This document shows positions 33,527 to 43,895 of a stretch of 61,951 bases of DNA, in pieces. Numbering within the stretch: the stretch's first letter is position 1; every line of letters starts with the position of its first letter. The DNA comes from Gorillibacterium massiliense (GTDB taxonomy: Bacteria > Bacillota > Bacilli > Paenibacillales > NBRC-103111). The notes below the pieces were generated by a model. The model did no database searches. It was not told the origin of the DNA and saw only the letters and a list, made by a program, of their open reading frames with translations. A program made the position numbers and the translations under genes. The DNA lies in NCBI RefSeq assembly GCF_000455485.1, contig NZ_CBQR020000063.1, forward strand, positions 1 to 61,951, written 5' to 3'.

Positions 33527-33856
33527 TTACTTGATGATCCAGCTTTCCGCCCAGCCTTGTACCTCGCGCATGACGGGTTCCAGGGCGCGGCCTTTATCGG
33601 TTAACGTATATTCGATGCGGACTGGGGTTTCCGGATAGACGGTGCGGACGACAATGCCTTCTTCCTCTAATTGCTTCAGCCGTTCAGCCAGCATGCGGTC
33701 GCTCATGTTCGGGATGCTTTGCACGATTTCTCCGAAACGCCGGGTTCCGGAAAGGAGCACCTGAATGATCAAGCCGGTCCAGCGTTTACCGAACAGCTCG
33801 AAGGCGGCCTCGAATTTGGGACAAAGGGTATGCGGATGTTGTTCTACTTTATTCAT
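33527..33856 (-). CDS. HxlR family transcriptional regulator
   Basis: A 109-residue winged-helix protein with the HxlR signatures CPKFEAAFELFGKRWTGLII (sensing Cys), RFGEIVQSIPNMSDRMLAERLKQLEEEGIV and the wing VRIEYTLTDKGRALEPV. I use ATG 33856 with GGTGA six bases before it; the upstream open frame lacks an RBS. HxlR proteins respond to electrophiles or other stress. It is divergent from the M29 aminopeptidase gene. Confidence 0.9.
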   Translation of the reverse strand: MNKVEQHPHTLCPKFEAAFELFGKRWTGLIIQVLLSGTRRFGEIVQSIPNMSDRMLAERLKQLEEEGIVVRTVYPETPVRIEYTLTDKGRALEPVMREVQGWAESWIIK

Positions 33857-33911
33857 GATTATCACCATTAACAGTTTACCACATCTCCTGAAAAAAAGTA
33901 AGGACGTTGAA

Positions 33912-33958
33912 TTGCGGCGGTGGTTATGCGACACTATATAAATGACCGGTCGGTCATT
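33912..33958 (+). promoter_or_regulatory. Aminopeptidase promoter with TetR-type operator
   Basis: TTGCGG (33912-33917), 17 bases, TATATA (33935-33940), then the perfect inverted repeat AATGACCG-GT-CGGTCATT (33941-33958) directly after the -10. The ATGACCG arms are typical of TetR-family operators. A TetR gene lies in the same transcription unit (35151). Confidence 0.65.
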
Positions 33959-34004
33959 TTTAACGGAAGATCGGCCTAATTCTGATAAAAGGGAAGTGTG
34001 GAGC

Positions 34005-35120
34005 ATGGCGGATATACGTTATGCAAAGCTGGCGGACCTGCTTGTCAATTACTCGACAGAGGTGCAGCCGGGCGAAAATGTATTGGTGGAAGCGACGAAC
34101 GTCGAGAAAGCACTGGTAAACGAAATAGTAAAAGCCGTACATAAAGCAGGAGGCCACCCTTTCGTGACCTTGCGAGACACCAGCGTAACCCGTCAGTTAC
34201 TGATGAACGCTACGGACGAGCAACTCAAGATTTGGGCTGATTTTGATAAAAACACGATGGACCAAATGCAGGCGTTTATCGGCATATCCAGCCGCGATAA
34301 CATTTATGAGCTGTCCGATGTGCCTACCGACCGGATGAATGCTTATCAATCCCTGTACAGCCATAAGGTACACAGCAATACCCGGGTGAAAAACACCAAA
34401 TGGGTCGTGCTCCGCTACCCCAATGGATCTATGGCTCAACTAGCCGGAAAGAGCACGGAAGCTTTCGAGGACTTCTATTTCGATGTCTGTACCCTGGACT
34501 ACCGGAAAATGGAGTTGGCAATGGATCCCTTGGAGGAATTGATGAGCAAGACGGACAAGGTGCGCATCGTCGGACCCGGAACCGATCTCAGCTTCTCCAT
34601 CAAAGGTATCGGAGCCGTCAAGTGCTGCGGCAAGCGCAACATCCCCGACGGTGAAGTATATTCCGCTCCGATACGGGATTCCGTCAACGGAACGCTTAGC
34701 TATAACACGCCGACTCCTTATCAAGGAACCACCTTTGAAAATGTAGTCTTTACCTTTGAGAACGGCAAAATCGTCAAAGCTACTTCTAATGATACGGACC
34801 GGATGAACGAAATTCTCGACACGGATGAAGGCGCGCGTTATATCGGGGAATTCTCCCTGGGCTTCCATCCCGGCATTCTCGAACCGATGAAGGAAACCTT
34901 ATTCGATGAAAAAATCGCTGGCAGCTTCCACTTTACGCCGGGGCAATGCTATGACCGGGCATATAACGGCAACGTATCTGCTGTCCACTGGGATATTGTC
35001 TGCATCCAACGGCCGGAGTACGGCGGAGGTGAAATCTGGTTCGATGACCGTCTGATCCGCAAAGATGGACGTTTTGTCGTGCCGGAACTGGAAGGGCTCA
35101 ATCCGGAAAATCTGAAATAG
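34005..35120 (+). CDS. M29 family aminopeptidase (AmpS/PepS-like)
   Basis: 371 residues, cytoplasmic, metal-dependent thermophilic-type aminopeptidase. It begins ADIRYAKLADLLVNYSTEVQPGENVLV, which is typical of the family, and carries NIPDGEVYSAP with a metal-ligand Glu. EFSLGFHPGI and FDEKIAGSFHF follow and supply Glu and His ligands, then DIVCIQRPEYGGGEIWFDD near the C-terminus. The start at ATG 34005 follows GTGGAG. It removes N-terminal residues from peptides. It shares a transcription unit with the TetR gene that follows and has a TetR-type operator at its promoter. Confidence 0.9.
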   Translation: MADIRYAKLADLLVNYSTEVQPGENVLVEATNVEKALVNEIVKAVHKAGGHPFVTLRDTSVTRQLLMNATDEQLKIWADFDKNTMDQMQAFIGISSRDNIYELSDVPTDRMNAYQSLYSHKVHSNTRVKNTKWVVLRYPNGSMAQLAGKSTEAFEDFYFDVCTLDYRKMELAMDPLEELMSKTDKVRIVGPGTDLSFSIKGIGAVKCCGKRNIPDGEVYSAPIRDSVNGTLSYNTPTPYQGTTFENVVFTFENGKIVKATSNDTDRMNEILDTDEGARYIGEFSLGFHPGILEPMKETLFDEKIAGSFHFTPGQCYDRAYNGNVSAVHWDIVCIQRPEYGGGEIWFDDRLIRKDGRFVVPELEGLNPENLK

Positions 35121-35150
35121 ACTCGCACTGCCGGAAGATGAGGGGAACGC

Positions 35151-35783
35151 ATGTCGCCGAAAGTTACGGAAGCTTATAAAAAGGAGCGTAGGGCCGCCAT
35201 TATGGAGACGGCCCTCGCTTGTTTCGCCGAGAAAGGGTATGTTCTGGCAACGCTGGATGAAATCGCCCGGCGGCTCGGGATGAGCAAGGGCTCGGTGTAT
35301 TTGTATTTTTCAAGCAAGGACGAGATCTATAAGGCATTGATGAAAGAGCGCACCGAGACGATGGTGGAGGAGTTGACGGGGCGCTTCGCTCATACCGCAG
35401 ACTCGGCTGACGGATCGGCGGAAGCATCCGCGGTGGATAAGCTGCGTATGGTCTTCGCTGATTTCCGCAGGCAGGAGCTTGATGAGTTGCACCGGCTGCT
35501 TGCCTTTCATCTGGATTTCTGGCTGGAATCCACCCGCCGGGAGGAACTGAAGCGGGTGATGGACCGCCAGACGGAAACGGCAATCACGTTTATCCGCCGA
35601 ATCGTGGATGATGGGAAGGCGGAGGGATGTTTTCGCCCGGATGCCGATGCCGGCGTGGCGGCGTCCTTGTTTTGGGCAGCCCGGGACGGCATCGCCCTGC
35701 AATTCTTAAGCGGCGGCGACCCGGAGGATTACCGCAAGCTGATGACCGAAATGGAAACGATGATATTCCGCTATCTGCATTAA
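35151..35783 (+). CDS. TetR/AcrR family regulator
   Basis: 210 residues. The HTH (about 18-62: ATLDEIARRLGMSKGSVYLYFSSKDEIYKALM) is followed by a helical ligand domain. It lies 30 bases after the aminopeptidase gene, with GGGG as RBS. The operator-like palindrome at 33941 is its most likely target, giving negative autoregulation of both genes. Confidence 0.87.
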   Translation: MSPKVTEAYKKERRAAIMETALACFAEKGYVLATLDEIARRLGMSKGSVYLYFSSKDEIYKALMKERTETMVEELTGRFAHTADSADGSAEASAVDKLRMVFADFRRQELDELHRLLAFHLDFWLESTRREELKRVMDRQTETAITFIRRIVDDGKAEGCFRPDADAGVAASLFWAARDGIALQFLSGGDPEDYRKLMTEMETMIFRYLH

Positions 35784-35834
35784 AAAAAGCTGTTGTCGAT
35801 GCGCGAGATGTTCGCGGCGACAACAGCTTTTTTG
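35783..35834. terminator. Bidirectional terminator
   Basis: AAAAAAAGCTGTTGTCG / CGACAACAGCTTTTTT stem with an inner GCGCGA/TCGCGG-like pair. It serves the TetR gene and the convergent lipoprotein gene. Confidence 0.9.
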
Positions 35835-35836
35835 CA

Positions 35837-38194
35837 TTAGTTGGGCAATTTGAATTTGGAGAAGTATCCGTTGGTTGATCCTGCGTAGAAGAAACCGTCC
35901 GGATCCTGGTCGAGGAGATGGGGGATTTGCTGTCCTCTGCCGTCGGGATAACCAGGAAGGTAGTCGCCGATGCGGTACAGGATCGTCCCATTGTTTTTGT
36001 TCAGGACGTAAGAGCCGATAATCAGATTTTGACCAAAGACGTTAATGGCTCCGGATTCGTAAGATGAGAAATATACGCGAGTGGGATCCGCGAGTCCCGT
36101 GGTGGACGTGCGCCAGAGGATGAATCCGTCGCTTAGCCGAGCGGCGGTGGGAATCTGGTTCAGAATGAGATAGAGGCGGCTGCCTTCAATCCTTCCTACT
36201 TGAGCGGTGCCTTCCAGCTTCCACAGCTCTTTTCCCGTTTGTGGGTCAACTAAAGCTGTTTCCCTTTTCTCGTCTTCAGGGATAAGGGTTTGATCTTTCG
36301 GCCGTTCGATCAGCCAGTGCTTGTCGTCGATTATGAAGAGGCGGTCTTTTGGCATCGGCATGTAGCGGCTTTTGATCTCTCCCGAAGCTAAATCAACGTA
36401 TACATATTCTCCTCCCAATCGAATCCACTGAACGGTACCGGTTATTGGCTGAAGGGGATTCCCCACTGGCTCGGCGACATCCAGGTAATTCGTATCCCCC
36501 CGGGCCATAGCCTCTTCTTTGCTCCATAATGTTTGGCCGGTAGCGGGAGAGAGGGCGGTCAGCGTTTCCCAACCGAGTTCATTTTTGTATCTGACGATTA
36601 CGGTTTCCTCTAGTTGGTTATTGCTCAAGACCGTAAGCTCATGGTCGAATTCCTTTTCCCATAGCACGGTACCGGTTGCTTCGTCCAAAGCTCTGAGAAT
36701 GCCTTTGTTTGGGTCATATGCCCCCAAGGCGATAAGCAGCGTGCCTTTGGCGGCCGACATACTAGCCACTGCTAGCTGTTCCGGCAGGGTATATTGCCAT
36801 ACCGGTTTGCCATCGCGGATTCCGATTCGGCGCACTTTGCTTTCATACTGGTGCAGTTCCGGGTTATAGGCTGTCATAATATTTGCATATTTTCCGTCTT
36901 CTGATAAGGAAACGTTAGCCCAGCCGAAGCCGGCATTAATCTGCCACAGCGTGTTGCCGGTCGCTTTGTCCACGGCGTAAACACTGCTGTTTTCATGCAT
37001 GCCGCTGTAGCCCCCGTCGTCTCCCCGCAGTAGCAAGGTGTCGGATGTCGCGGCGATCAGCGTGGTGTAGGCCAAGGTTCCCTTATTGCGCCACTCCCAT
37101 TTTGCCGGGAGGGAAGGGACCAGAGGAAGGGGAGTGAGCGAGTACGTTAGTTCATAGGGATACGAGACAGAAGGGACATGAAGCAGCTGTGGATTGTCCA
37201 AAGGCAACGACCAATGCCATTCCTGTACGGTCCCGTTCTCAATCGCAATGTAAAACTGAGCTTGGGGGAAGTCGTAACGCCAGTTCACACCTACCCGTAG
37301 AGGCTCATCCGTCGAATTCAAGGCGCGGGAAGCTTCCGTACTGGTAGGTGTCCCCAGTAAGAGACGCGCCGATTCCTCGGGCATACCTTTATAGATAGCG
37401 GCTTCCGTAATCTGACGGATGGTATCGATGGAAATCTCGGATGTATAGGCGAACAAGCCGCGATCCAGAGACTCCACCGGTTGAATGTCGTAATCCGCCA
37501 GCCATAGCAGGATCGGACGATTCAATTGGCTCTTTTCCGCGTTCACCCACTCCCGGGGAGGCAAAAGAACAGCCTGCCATTCGTTCCAGCGGGCGATGGT
37601 AATCAATTGTCCCGAACTTATCGCTTTCTGCATGAAGGCCGGGAGGCTGCTGACCTTGAAACGGGTGTCGCTGTCCGGGAACAAGTACAGCTCGGTCAAC
37701 GATTTCGGCTTGATCCGCATCGGCTTGGTATACTCGATTTTCGCAGCGGCATCCGACCCGTACCAGTCGGGCGTCCAGCCTCCGTCTATGCCGTCAATCT
37801 CTGCCCATTCTTGCTGCTTATCTATAACCTTAAGGGGCTGATCCCCCTCATTACGGAGTCCCGCGGCATAATAAAGGGCCGATGCCGAATTGTCCAACTT
37901 GCCATTCACGAGAGGTTCCTCGAAAAATGGAGCGAAGGACCGCAGGGTGAAGATTTCCTTCTTCTCATCGGAAGCGCTTGCGGTTGCCGGCAAGGAGGAT
38001 GGGGAGGCGCTGGGCGAGGGCGTCTGCGCTTCAAGGGATGCCGTCGCCGATGCCGTGGTCTTCGAGCCGGATGGCGATTTATCGCAGCCTGACAAAATCA
38101 AAACAGCGGCGATCCCAACGATCCCCGCCATTTTTGAAAACTTCGATTTTTGCACCCGATTAATGAGTCCGACGCATCCCATGAGCATGCTCAT
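35837..38194 (-). CDS. PQQ-type beta-propeller lipoprotein (BamB-like repeats)
   Basis: A 785-residue lipoprotein: helix about 22-36 then lipobox LSGC, lipidated Cys37. A Ser/Ala/Thr-rich linker (38-75) follows. An N-terminal region (about 80-330) has no recognised family. The C-terminal half (about 355-780) is a propeller of PQQ-like blades, each with a D-x-TG-x-x-LW motif (DKATGNTLWQ, DEATGTVLWEK, SPATGQTLWSK, DPQTGKELWKL). It sits on the outer face of the membrane. No operon partner; the function is unknown and may be protein interaction rather than enzymatic. Confidence 0.75.
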   Translation of the reverse strand: MSMLMGCVGLINRVQKSKFSKMAGIVGIAAVLILSGCDKSPSGSKTTASATASLEAQTPSPSASPSSLPATASASDEKKEIFTLRSFAPFFEEPLVNGKLDNSASALYYAAGLRNEGDQPLKVIDKQQEWAEIDGIDGGWTPDWYGSDAAAKIEYTKPMRIKPKSLTELYLFPDSDTRFKVSSLPAFMQKAISSGQLITIARWNEWQAVLLPPREWVNAEKSQLNRPILLWLADYDIQPVESLDRGLFAYTSEISIDTIRQITEAAIYKGMPEESARLLLGTPTSTEASRALNSTDEPLRVGVNWRYDFPQAQFYIAIENGTVQEWHWSLPLDNPQLLHVPSVSYPYELTYSLTPLPLVPSLPAKWEWRNKGTLAYTTLIAATSDTLLLRGDDGGYSGMHENSSVYAVDKATGNTLWQINAGFGWANVSLSEDGKYANIMTAYNPELHQYESKVRRIGIRDGKPVWQYTLPEQLAVASMSAAKGTLLIALGAYDPNKGILRALDEATGTVLWEKEFDHELTVLSNNQLEETVIVRYKNELGWETLTALSPATGQTLWSKEEAMARGDTNYLDVAEPVGNPLQPITGTVQWIRLGGEYVYVDLASGEIKSRYMPMPKDRLFIIDDKHWLIERPKDQTLIPEDEKRETALVDPQTGKELWKLEGTAQVGRIEGSRLYLILNQIPTAARLSDGFILWRTSTTGLADPTRVYFSSYESGAINVFGQNLIIGSYVLNKNNGTILYRIGDYLPGYPDGRGQQIPHLLDQDPDGFFYAGSTNGYFSKFKLPN

Positions 38195-38285
38195 ACCTGT
38201 CCCACTTCCTGTTCCGTCTTCTATCCCTATTAGACGAGGGGAGGAAACATTTGGTTGCGCTTAAAATCGTTACTGTCTCAGATGT

Positions 38286-38322
38286 AAACAAGCCGCCGGC
38301 AGGAGCCGGCGGCTTGTTGTTG
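38286..38322 (-). terminator. Terminator of the arabinofuranosidase gene
   Basis: Perfect stem AACAAGCCGCCGGC / GCCGGCGGCTTGTT with loop AGGA. The minus-strand tail is TTGTTTA. Confidence 0.8.
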
Positions 38323-38343
38323 TGTGATTCAGCATGGCGAATC

Positions 38344-40018
<1,675 letters not shown>

Positions 40019-40927
40019 ATGTTAAAGGCAAGCACCGATTCCAACTGGCTGCCGCTCTTCGAAGCGCTGGCCAGCGACGTGCGGCTCCGCATGATCAATC
40101 TTTTGGCCAAGCGCCCCATGAGCGGCAAAGAGCTCGCGGGAGAGCTGGGTTTAAGCAGCGCCATTATCACTATGCACATCCGCAAGCTGGAGAAGGCGGG
40201 ACTTGTATCTACCCGAATGGTCCGCAAGGATAAAGGCACCCATAAAATCTGCGCTCTGGCCGTCGACCAGATCGAGATCCAAATGCCGCAGGCTGATGAC
40301 GCAGAGGAGAATGTGCATGAGATGTCCATTCCAATCGGGCACTACACTCGTATCGAGGCGAAGCCAACTTGCGGTCTGGCAACCCGGACCAAAGTCATCG
40401 GCCAATATGACGACCCCCGTTATTTTATGGAGCCGGAACGAATGCACGCGGACATTCTCTGGTTTAGCCAAGGCTTTGTTGAGTACACCATCCCTAACTA
40501 CCTGCTGCCGGGACAAAAACCGGTGAAGGTGGAGATAGCGTTGGAAATCGGTTCGGAAGCGCCGGAGATCAATGAGAACTACCCGTCGGACATCCGGTTT
40601 TCGCTGAACGGTACAGACCTTTGTACATGGACAAGTCCCGGCGATTTTGGCGAGGTACGGGGAAAATTCACTCCGGATTGGTGGCATCGTAGAGTCAACC
40701 AATATGGCCTGCTCAAAGTTCTCTCCATTCAGGAGCAGGGTACGTACATGGACGGCCAGCTGCTGTCGCAGACGGGGCTTGCCAACCTGGAGCTGGACCG
40801 AAATCACTGGACGCTGCGGCTGTCCGTTGATGAAGATGCGCTGCATGTCGGCGGTTTGACGCTTTTCGGCAAAGGGTTCGGCAACTACAATCAGGATATT
40901 ATGTTCCGGGTCTACTATGAGGAATAG
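40019..40927 (+). CDS. ArsR-type HTH regulator with large C-terminal sensor domain
   Basis: 302 residues. The N-terminal 90 carry an ArsR winged helix (WLPLFEALASDVRLRMINLL, MSGKELAGELGLSSAIITMHIRKLEKAGLV). The remaining 200 residues form a beta-rich domain of no named family that I recognise. ArsR proteins are normally about 100 residues, so this is a fused sensor. Start at ATG 40019, eight bases after AAGGAGG, rather than the GTG at 39998. The divergent arabinofuranosidase gene suggests it senses an arabinose-containing sugar; that is inference. Confidence 0.82.
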   Translation: MLKASTDSNWLPLFEALASDVRLRMINLLAKRPMSGKELAGELGLSSAIITMHIRKLEKAGLVSTRMVRKDKGTHKICALAVDQIEIQMPQADDAEENVHEMSIPIGHYTRIEAKPTCGLATRTKVIGQYDDPRYFMEPERMHADILWFSQGFVEYTIPNYLLPGQKPVKVEIALEIGSEAPEINENYPSDIRFSLNGTDLCTWTSPGDFGEVRGKFTPDWWHRRVNQYGLLKVLSIQEQGTYMDGQLLSQTGLANLELDRNHWTLRLSVDEDALHVGGLTLFGKGFGNYNQDIMFRVYYEE

Positions 40928-41065
40928 AAAAGTCCTTGCCAGACCGATCCACTTTTTGGTATATTGATATTCCTGTTCTGCACACGGATGCAGGCGGGAT
41001 TCATATGCACATACAGCACGCATTTTTACGCATCAGGCATGTTTGAAAGTGTACGCACGTTTGTA

Positions 41066-41100
41066 GCCGGACGCCGCAATAGGTTGTCCGGTTTCCTTTT
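41066..41100 (+). terminator. Probable terminator in the spacer after the arsR-type gene
   Basis: CCGGAC (41067-41072) / GTCCGG (41086-41091) followed by TTTCCTTTT. It lies 140 bases after the arsR-type gene and 127 before the ABC permease. The rest of 40928-41226 shows no gene or recognised site. Confidence 0.5.
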
Positions 41101-41226
41101 CGGGAAAATCGGCTCTCGGAATGGCGTAATCGCCAATCTGCAGAGCGCCCGGAGGCTCCTGTCCCGCTCCCTTTGCATCGGGCTCCAGGATGTATGCGTG
41201 TAACTCAAACCCTCTGGAGGTGTTTA

Positions 41227-42003
41227 ATGCTTTTTTCTGTTCTCATGCAAAAATCTTACCGTAGCAAATTGCAGTACCGCGGCTCCCATCTCGTGCAAAA
41301 TATCGCCAGCAGCATATTCGGCTTCGTCTATATCTCTATTTGGGTGGGGATCGGCGAAGGGCGGCAACTGGGGGAATACGGGACGTCGGGAATGATCAGC
41401 TACATCGCCTTCAATCAGGCGGCGTTGTGGGTCGCCATGTTTGTAAACATGGGCTTGGGTCTCCCAGAAACCGTCCGCACCGGCCAGATCGCCTTCGATC
41501 TGCTCCGGCCCGTTCACCTGTTCTATCAGTTGATGAGCCGGGAGTACGGAAGCGTCATCTATCAGTTTATCTACAAAAGCTTACCGATTTTTCTCCTCTA
41601 TCTCATCGTTTTCTCCCTAGAAACACCTCACCACTTTTCCACCTGGCTGTGGACTTTAGCGGCTTTGCTCTTCGCCTCCTACATCAACATCTGCATCAAC
41701 TTTTTAATTGGCATCTCCGCGCTCTGGACGACGGAGTCGGGGTGGCTGCATGGGCTGAATTACTCCTTTTACATGCTGCTTTCGGGCTTCTTTATCCCCA
41801 TTGAGTGGCTGCCCCGCTGGCTGCAGGGGATCTGCGCGGCAACTCCCTATCAATATCAGTTATACTATCCGGTGAGGATCTATCTGGAACGTGATTCCTA
41901 TTCAGTGCTGGCGGGCTCCGTGCTGTGGTGCTTCCTGCTGACTCTAATCTGTCTGGCTGTTACCGTGCTTGCCAGAAGAAGAGTGGAGGTGCAGGGAGGA
42001 TGA
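41227..42003 (+). CDS. ABC-2 type transporter permease (first of two)
   Basis: 258 residues, six membrane helices, DUF990-like ABC-2 permease: MLFSVLMQKSYRSKLQYRGSHLVQNIASSIFGFVY at the start, NMGLGLPETVRTGQIAFDLLRPVHLFYQLMSREYG in the cytoplasmic loop. I start at ATG 41227 (GGAGGTG just before it), not the TTG at 41173. It forms a three-gene exporter operon with the next permease (4-base overlap) and an ATPase. The substrate is unknown. Confidence 0.85.
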   Translation: MLFSVLMQKSYRSKLQYRGSHLVQNIASSIFGFVYISIWVGIGEGRQLGEYGTSGMISYIAFNQAALWVAMFVNMGLGLPETVRTGQIAFDLLRPVHLFYQLMSREYGSVIYQFIYKSLPIFLLYLIVFSLETPHHFSTWLWTLAALLFASYINICINFLIGISALWTTESGWLHGLNYSFYMLLSGFFIPIEWLPRWLQGICAATPYQYQLYYPVRIYLERDSYSVLAGSVLWCFLLTLICLAVTVLARRRVEVQGG

Positions 42004-42791
42004 ATCTGCTTCGAACCTACATTCTGTTATGCCGGGCAAGTATCCGCTGCCGGATGCAGTACCGGTTCAATTTTTGGCTTGGAACGGCGGTGGCGGCCCT
42101 TTATAACGTCGCGGAATTTCTCATGGTGGCCGTGGTCGTGGCCAAATTCGGCGGGGTCAAAGGCTGGTCCGTCTACGAGGTCGGCTATCTGTATGCCGTC
42201 ATCATCTTGGCAAAATGCATCTACCGCAGCTTCGCCAACGACGTGCACAATCTGGAAAAATACTTGGTCAGCGGCAATCTGGATCAAATTCTGCTGCGGC
42301 CTCTCCCGGTTCTGCTGGCGTTGATGACGCAAAATTTCCGCATCATGCTGGGGGAAACGCTGCAGGGGGCGGCAGTCCTCGTTTTTTGCATGTATCGGCT
42401 GGGTAAAGATGGACAGATCGGCTGGATCGCTGTCCCGGAAACGCTGGCCGCTATCGGTACCGGGGCGATCATTCTGTTTGCTGTTGGGCTGGCGACCGCA
42501 ACGGTCGGGTTCTGGATCACCCGGCTGAACGAGCTGCAAAATCTGACGGAGGACGCGGCGCGAAACGCCGTTCAATATCCGCTGTCTCTGTATCCCGCAT
42601 GGCTGCAGGGCATTTTTTTCACGGTTCTTCCCGTCGGCTTCGCCAGCTATGTGCCTAGCCTGTATATTTTGCGCGGCGAGTACGGTCTTTGGATATTGCC
42701 GGCGGTATTCGTTCTGGCCTGCGGCTTCTTTGGACTGGCGCTGGTATTCTGGCGATTCGGCTTATCTAAATATCAGAGTACGGGGACGTAA
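42000..42791 (+). CDS. ABC-2 type transporter permease (second of two)
   Basis: 263 residues, six membrane helices, related in layout to its neighbour: MNLLRTYILLCRASIRCRMQYRFNFWLGTAVAALYN and NLEKYLVSGNLDQILLRPLPVLLALMTQNFRIM. The ATG at 42000 overlaps the previous stop (ATGA). The two permeases presumably pair as a heterodimer driven by the ATPase at 42811. Confidence 0.85.
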   Translation: MNLLRTYILLCRASIRCRMQYRFNFWLGTAVAALYNVAEFLMVAVVVAKFGGVKGWSVYEVGYLYAVIILAKCIYRSFANDVHNLEKYLVSGNLDQILLRPLPVLLALMTQNFRIMLGETLQGAAVLVFCMYRLGKDGQIGWIAVPETLAAIGTGAIILFAVGLATATVGFWITRLNELQNLTEDAARNAVQYPLSLYPAWLQGIFFTVLPVGFASYVPSLYILRGEYGLWILPAVFVLACGFFGLALVFWRFGLSKYQSTGT

Positions 42792-42810
42792 AAGAGGGGG
42801 AGAAACGGTT

Positions 42811-43824
42811 ATGATAGAAGTGCATGGCATTTGCAAAACCTTCAAGACTCCGAGAGTGAAGGAAGGACACTTTTCAGGACTCAGGGCTCTCGTTTCCCGG
42901 GATTATCTGATGAAGGAAGCCGTTCGGAATATCAGCTTCACCGTTGAACCGGGGGAGTTTACTGGCTATATCGGGCCAAACGGCGCAGGAAAATCCACTA
43001 CGATCAAAATGCTGACCGGCATCCTCCGTCCCAGTGCGGGACAGGTGCGTATTCTTGGGCTGGACCCACATCGGGAACGGAAAAAAGCGGTGGCCCGCAT
43101 CGGCGTCGTCTTCGGTCAGCGCAGCCAGTTGTGGTGGGATTTGCCGGTGCGTGATTCGTACGACATCCTTGCCGCCATGTACAAGGTGGAGCCGGCGGAA
43201 AAAACCAAGAGAATGGCGGAGTTCCGCGAGTTGCTGGAACTGGACGATTTTCTCGAAACGCCGGTGCGCAAGCTGTCCCTCGGCCAGCGGATGAGGGCGG
43301 AACTGGCTGCGGCGCTCATTCATGATCCGGATATTCTGTTTCTTGATGAACCGACGATCGGGCTTGATGTAACGGCGAAAAACCGGATTCGCGGGTTTTT
43401 GCAGACGCTCAATCAGGATTTTGGCAAGACAATTTTGCTGACCACCCATGACATGGACGATATCGAGCGTCTGTGCAGCCGGGTCATGGTGATACAGAAC
43501 GGGGAGCTGAGCTTTGACGGAACGATTCCGCAAATGCGCGACCGCATCGGATTGCCTTCCGTCATGAAGGTCACGTTTCGCGATGATGGCAATCTTGCGG
43601 CAAAGGAGAGTCCGGTCCCTGAGGATGGCGGGCTTTTCCGGGTAACAGGCCGGTCGGGCTGCTCTCTCACTGTGGAGTTTAACCGTCTTACGGTCAAAGC
43701 CATGGAGGTGCTACATGCGCTCCATGCTTGGGGCGAGATCGAGGATGTGCACATGGTGGAGCCGGTTCTGGAAGATTATATTGGAAAAGTATACGGAGCC
43801 TATCCAACCGCGTCATCGATGTAA
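42811..43824 (+). CDS. ABC transporter ATP-binding protein
   Basis: 337 residues. Walker A is GPNGAGKST, Q-loop VFGQRSQLWWDLP, signature KLSLGQRMRAELA, Walker B ILFLDEPTIGLD and the switch His in LLTTHDMDDI. A C-terminal extension (about 245-337) is unlike the core ATPase and typical of DrrA/NatA-like exporter ATPases paired with DUF990 permeases. Start at ATG 42811 with AGGGGGAG upstream. Last gene of the operon. Confidence 0.92.
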   Translation: MIEVHGICKTFKTPRVKEGHFSGLRALVSRDYLMKEAVRNISFTVEPGEFTGYIGPNGAGKSTTIKMLTGILRPSAGQVRILGLDPHRERKKAVARIGVVFGQRSQLWWDLPVRDSYDILAAMYKVEPAEKTKRMAEFRELLELDDFLETPVRKLSLGQRMRAELAAALIHDPDILFLDEPTIGLDVTAKNRIRGFLQTLNQDFGKTILLTTHDMDDIERLCSRVMVIQNGELSFDGTIPQMRDRIGLPSVMKVTFRDDGNLAAKESPVPEDGGLFRVTGRSGCSLTVEFNRLTVKAMEVLHALHAWGEIEDVHMVEPVLEDYIGKVYGAYPTASSM

Positions 43825-43895
43825 GAGGCCCGGTTCTGGAGGCAGGCGCCTGAAGGTGCTAGGAAAAGCTGCATAAATAAGGAGGGTGACCGCAC

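Noticed and set aside
42649-42810. N-terminal extension of the ABC ATPase in the same open frame
   Set aside because: It overlaps the permease gene, lacks an RBS, and ABC homology starts at the ATG at 42811, which has AGGGGGAG upstream.
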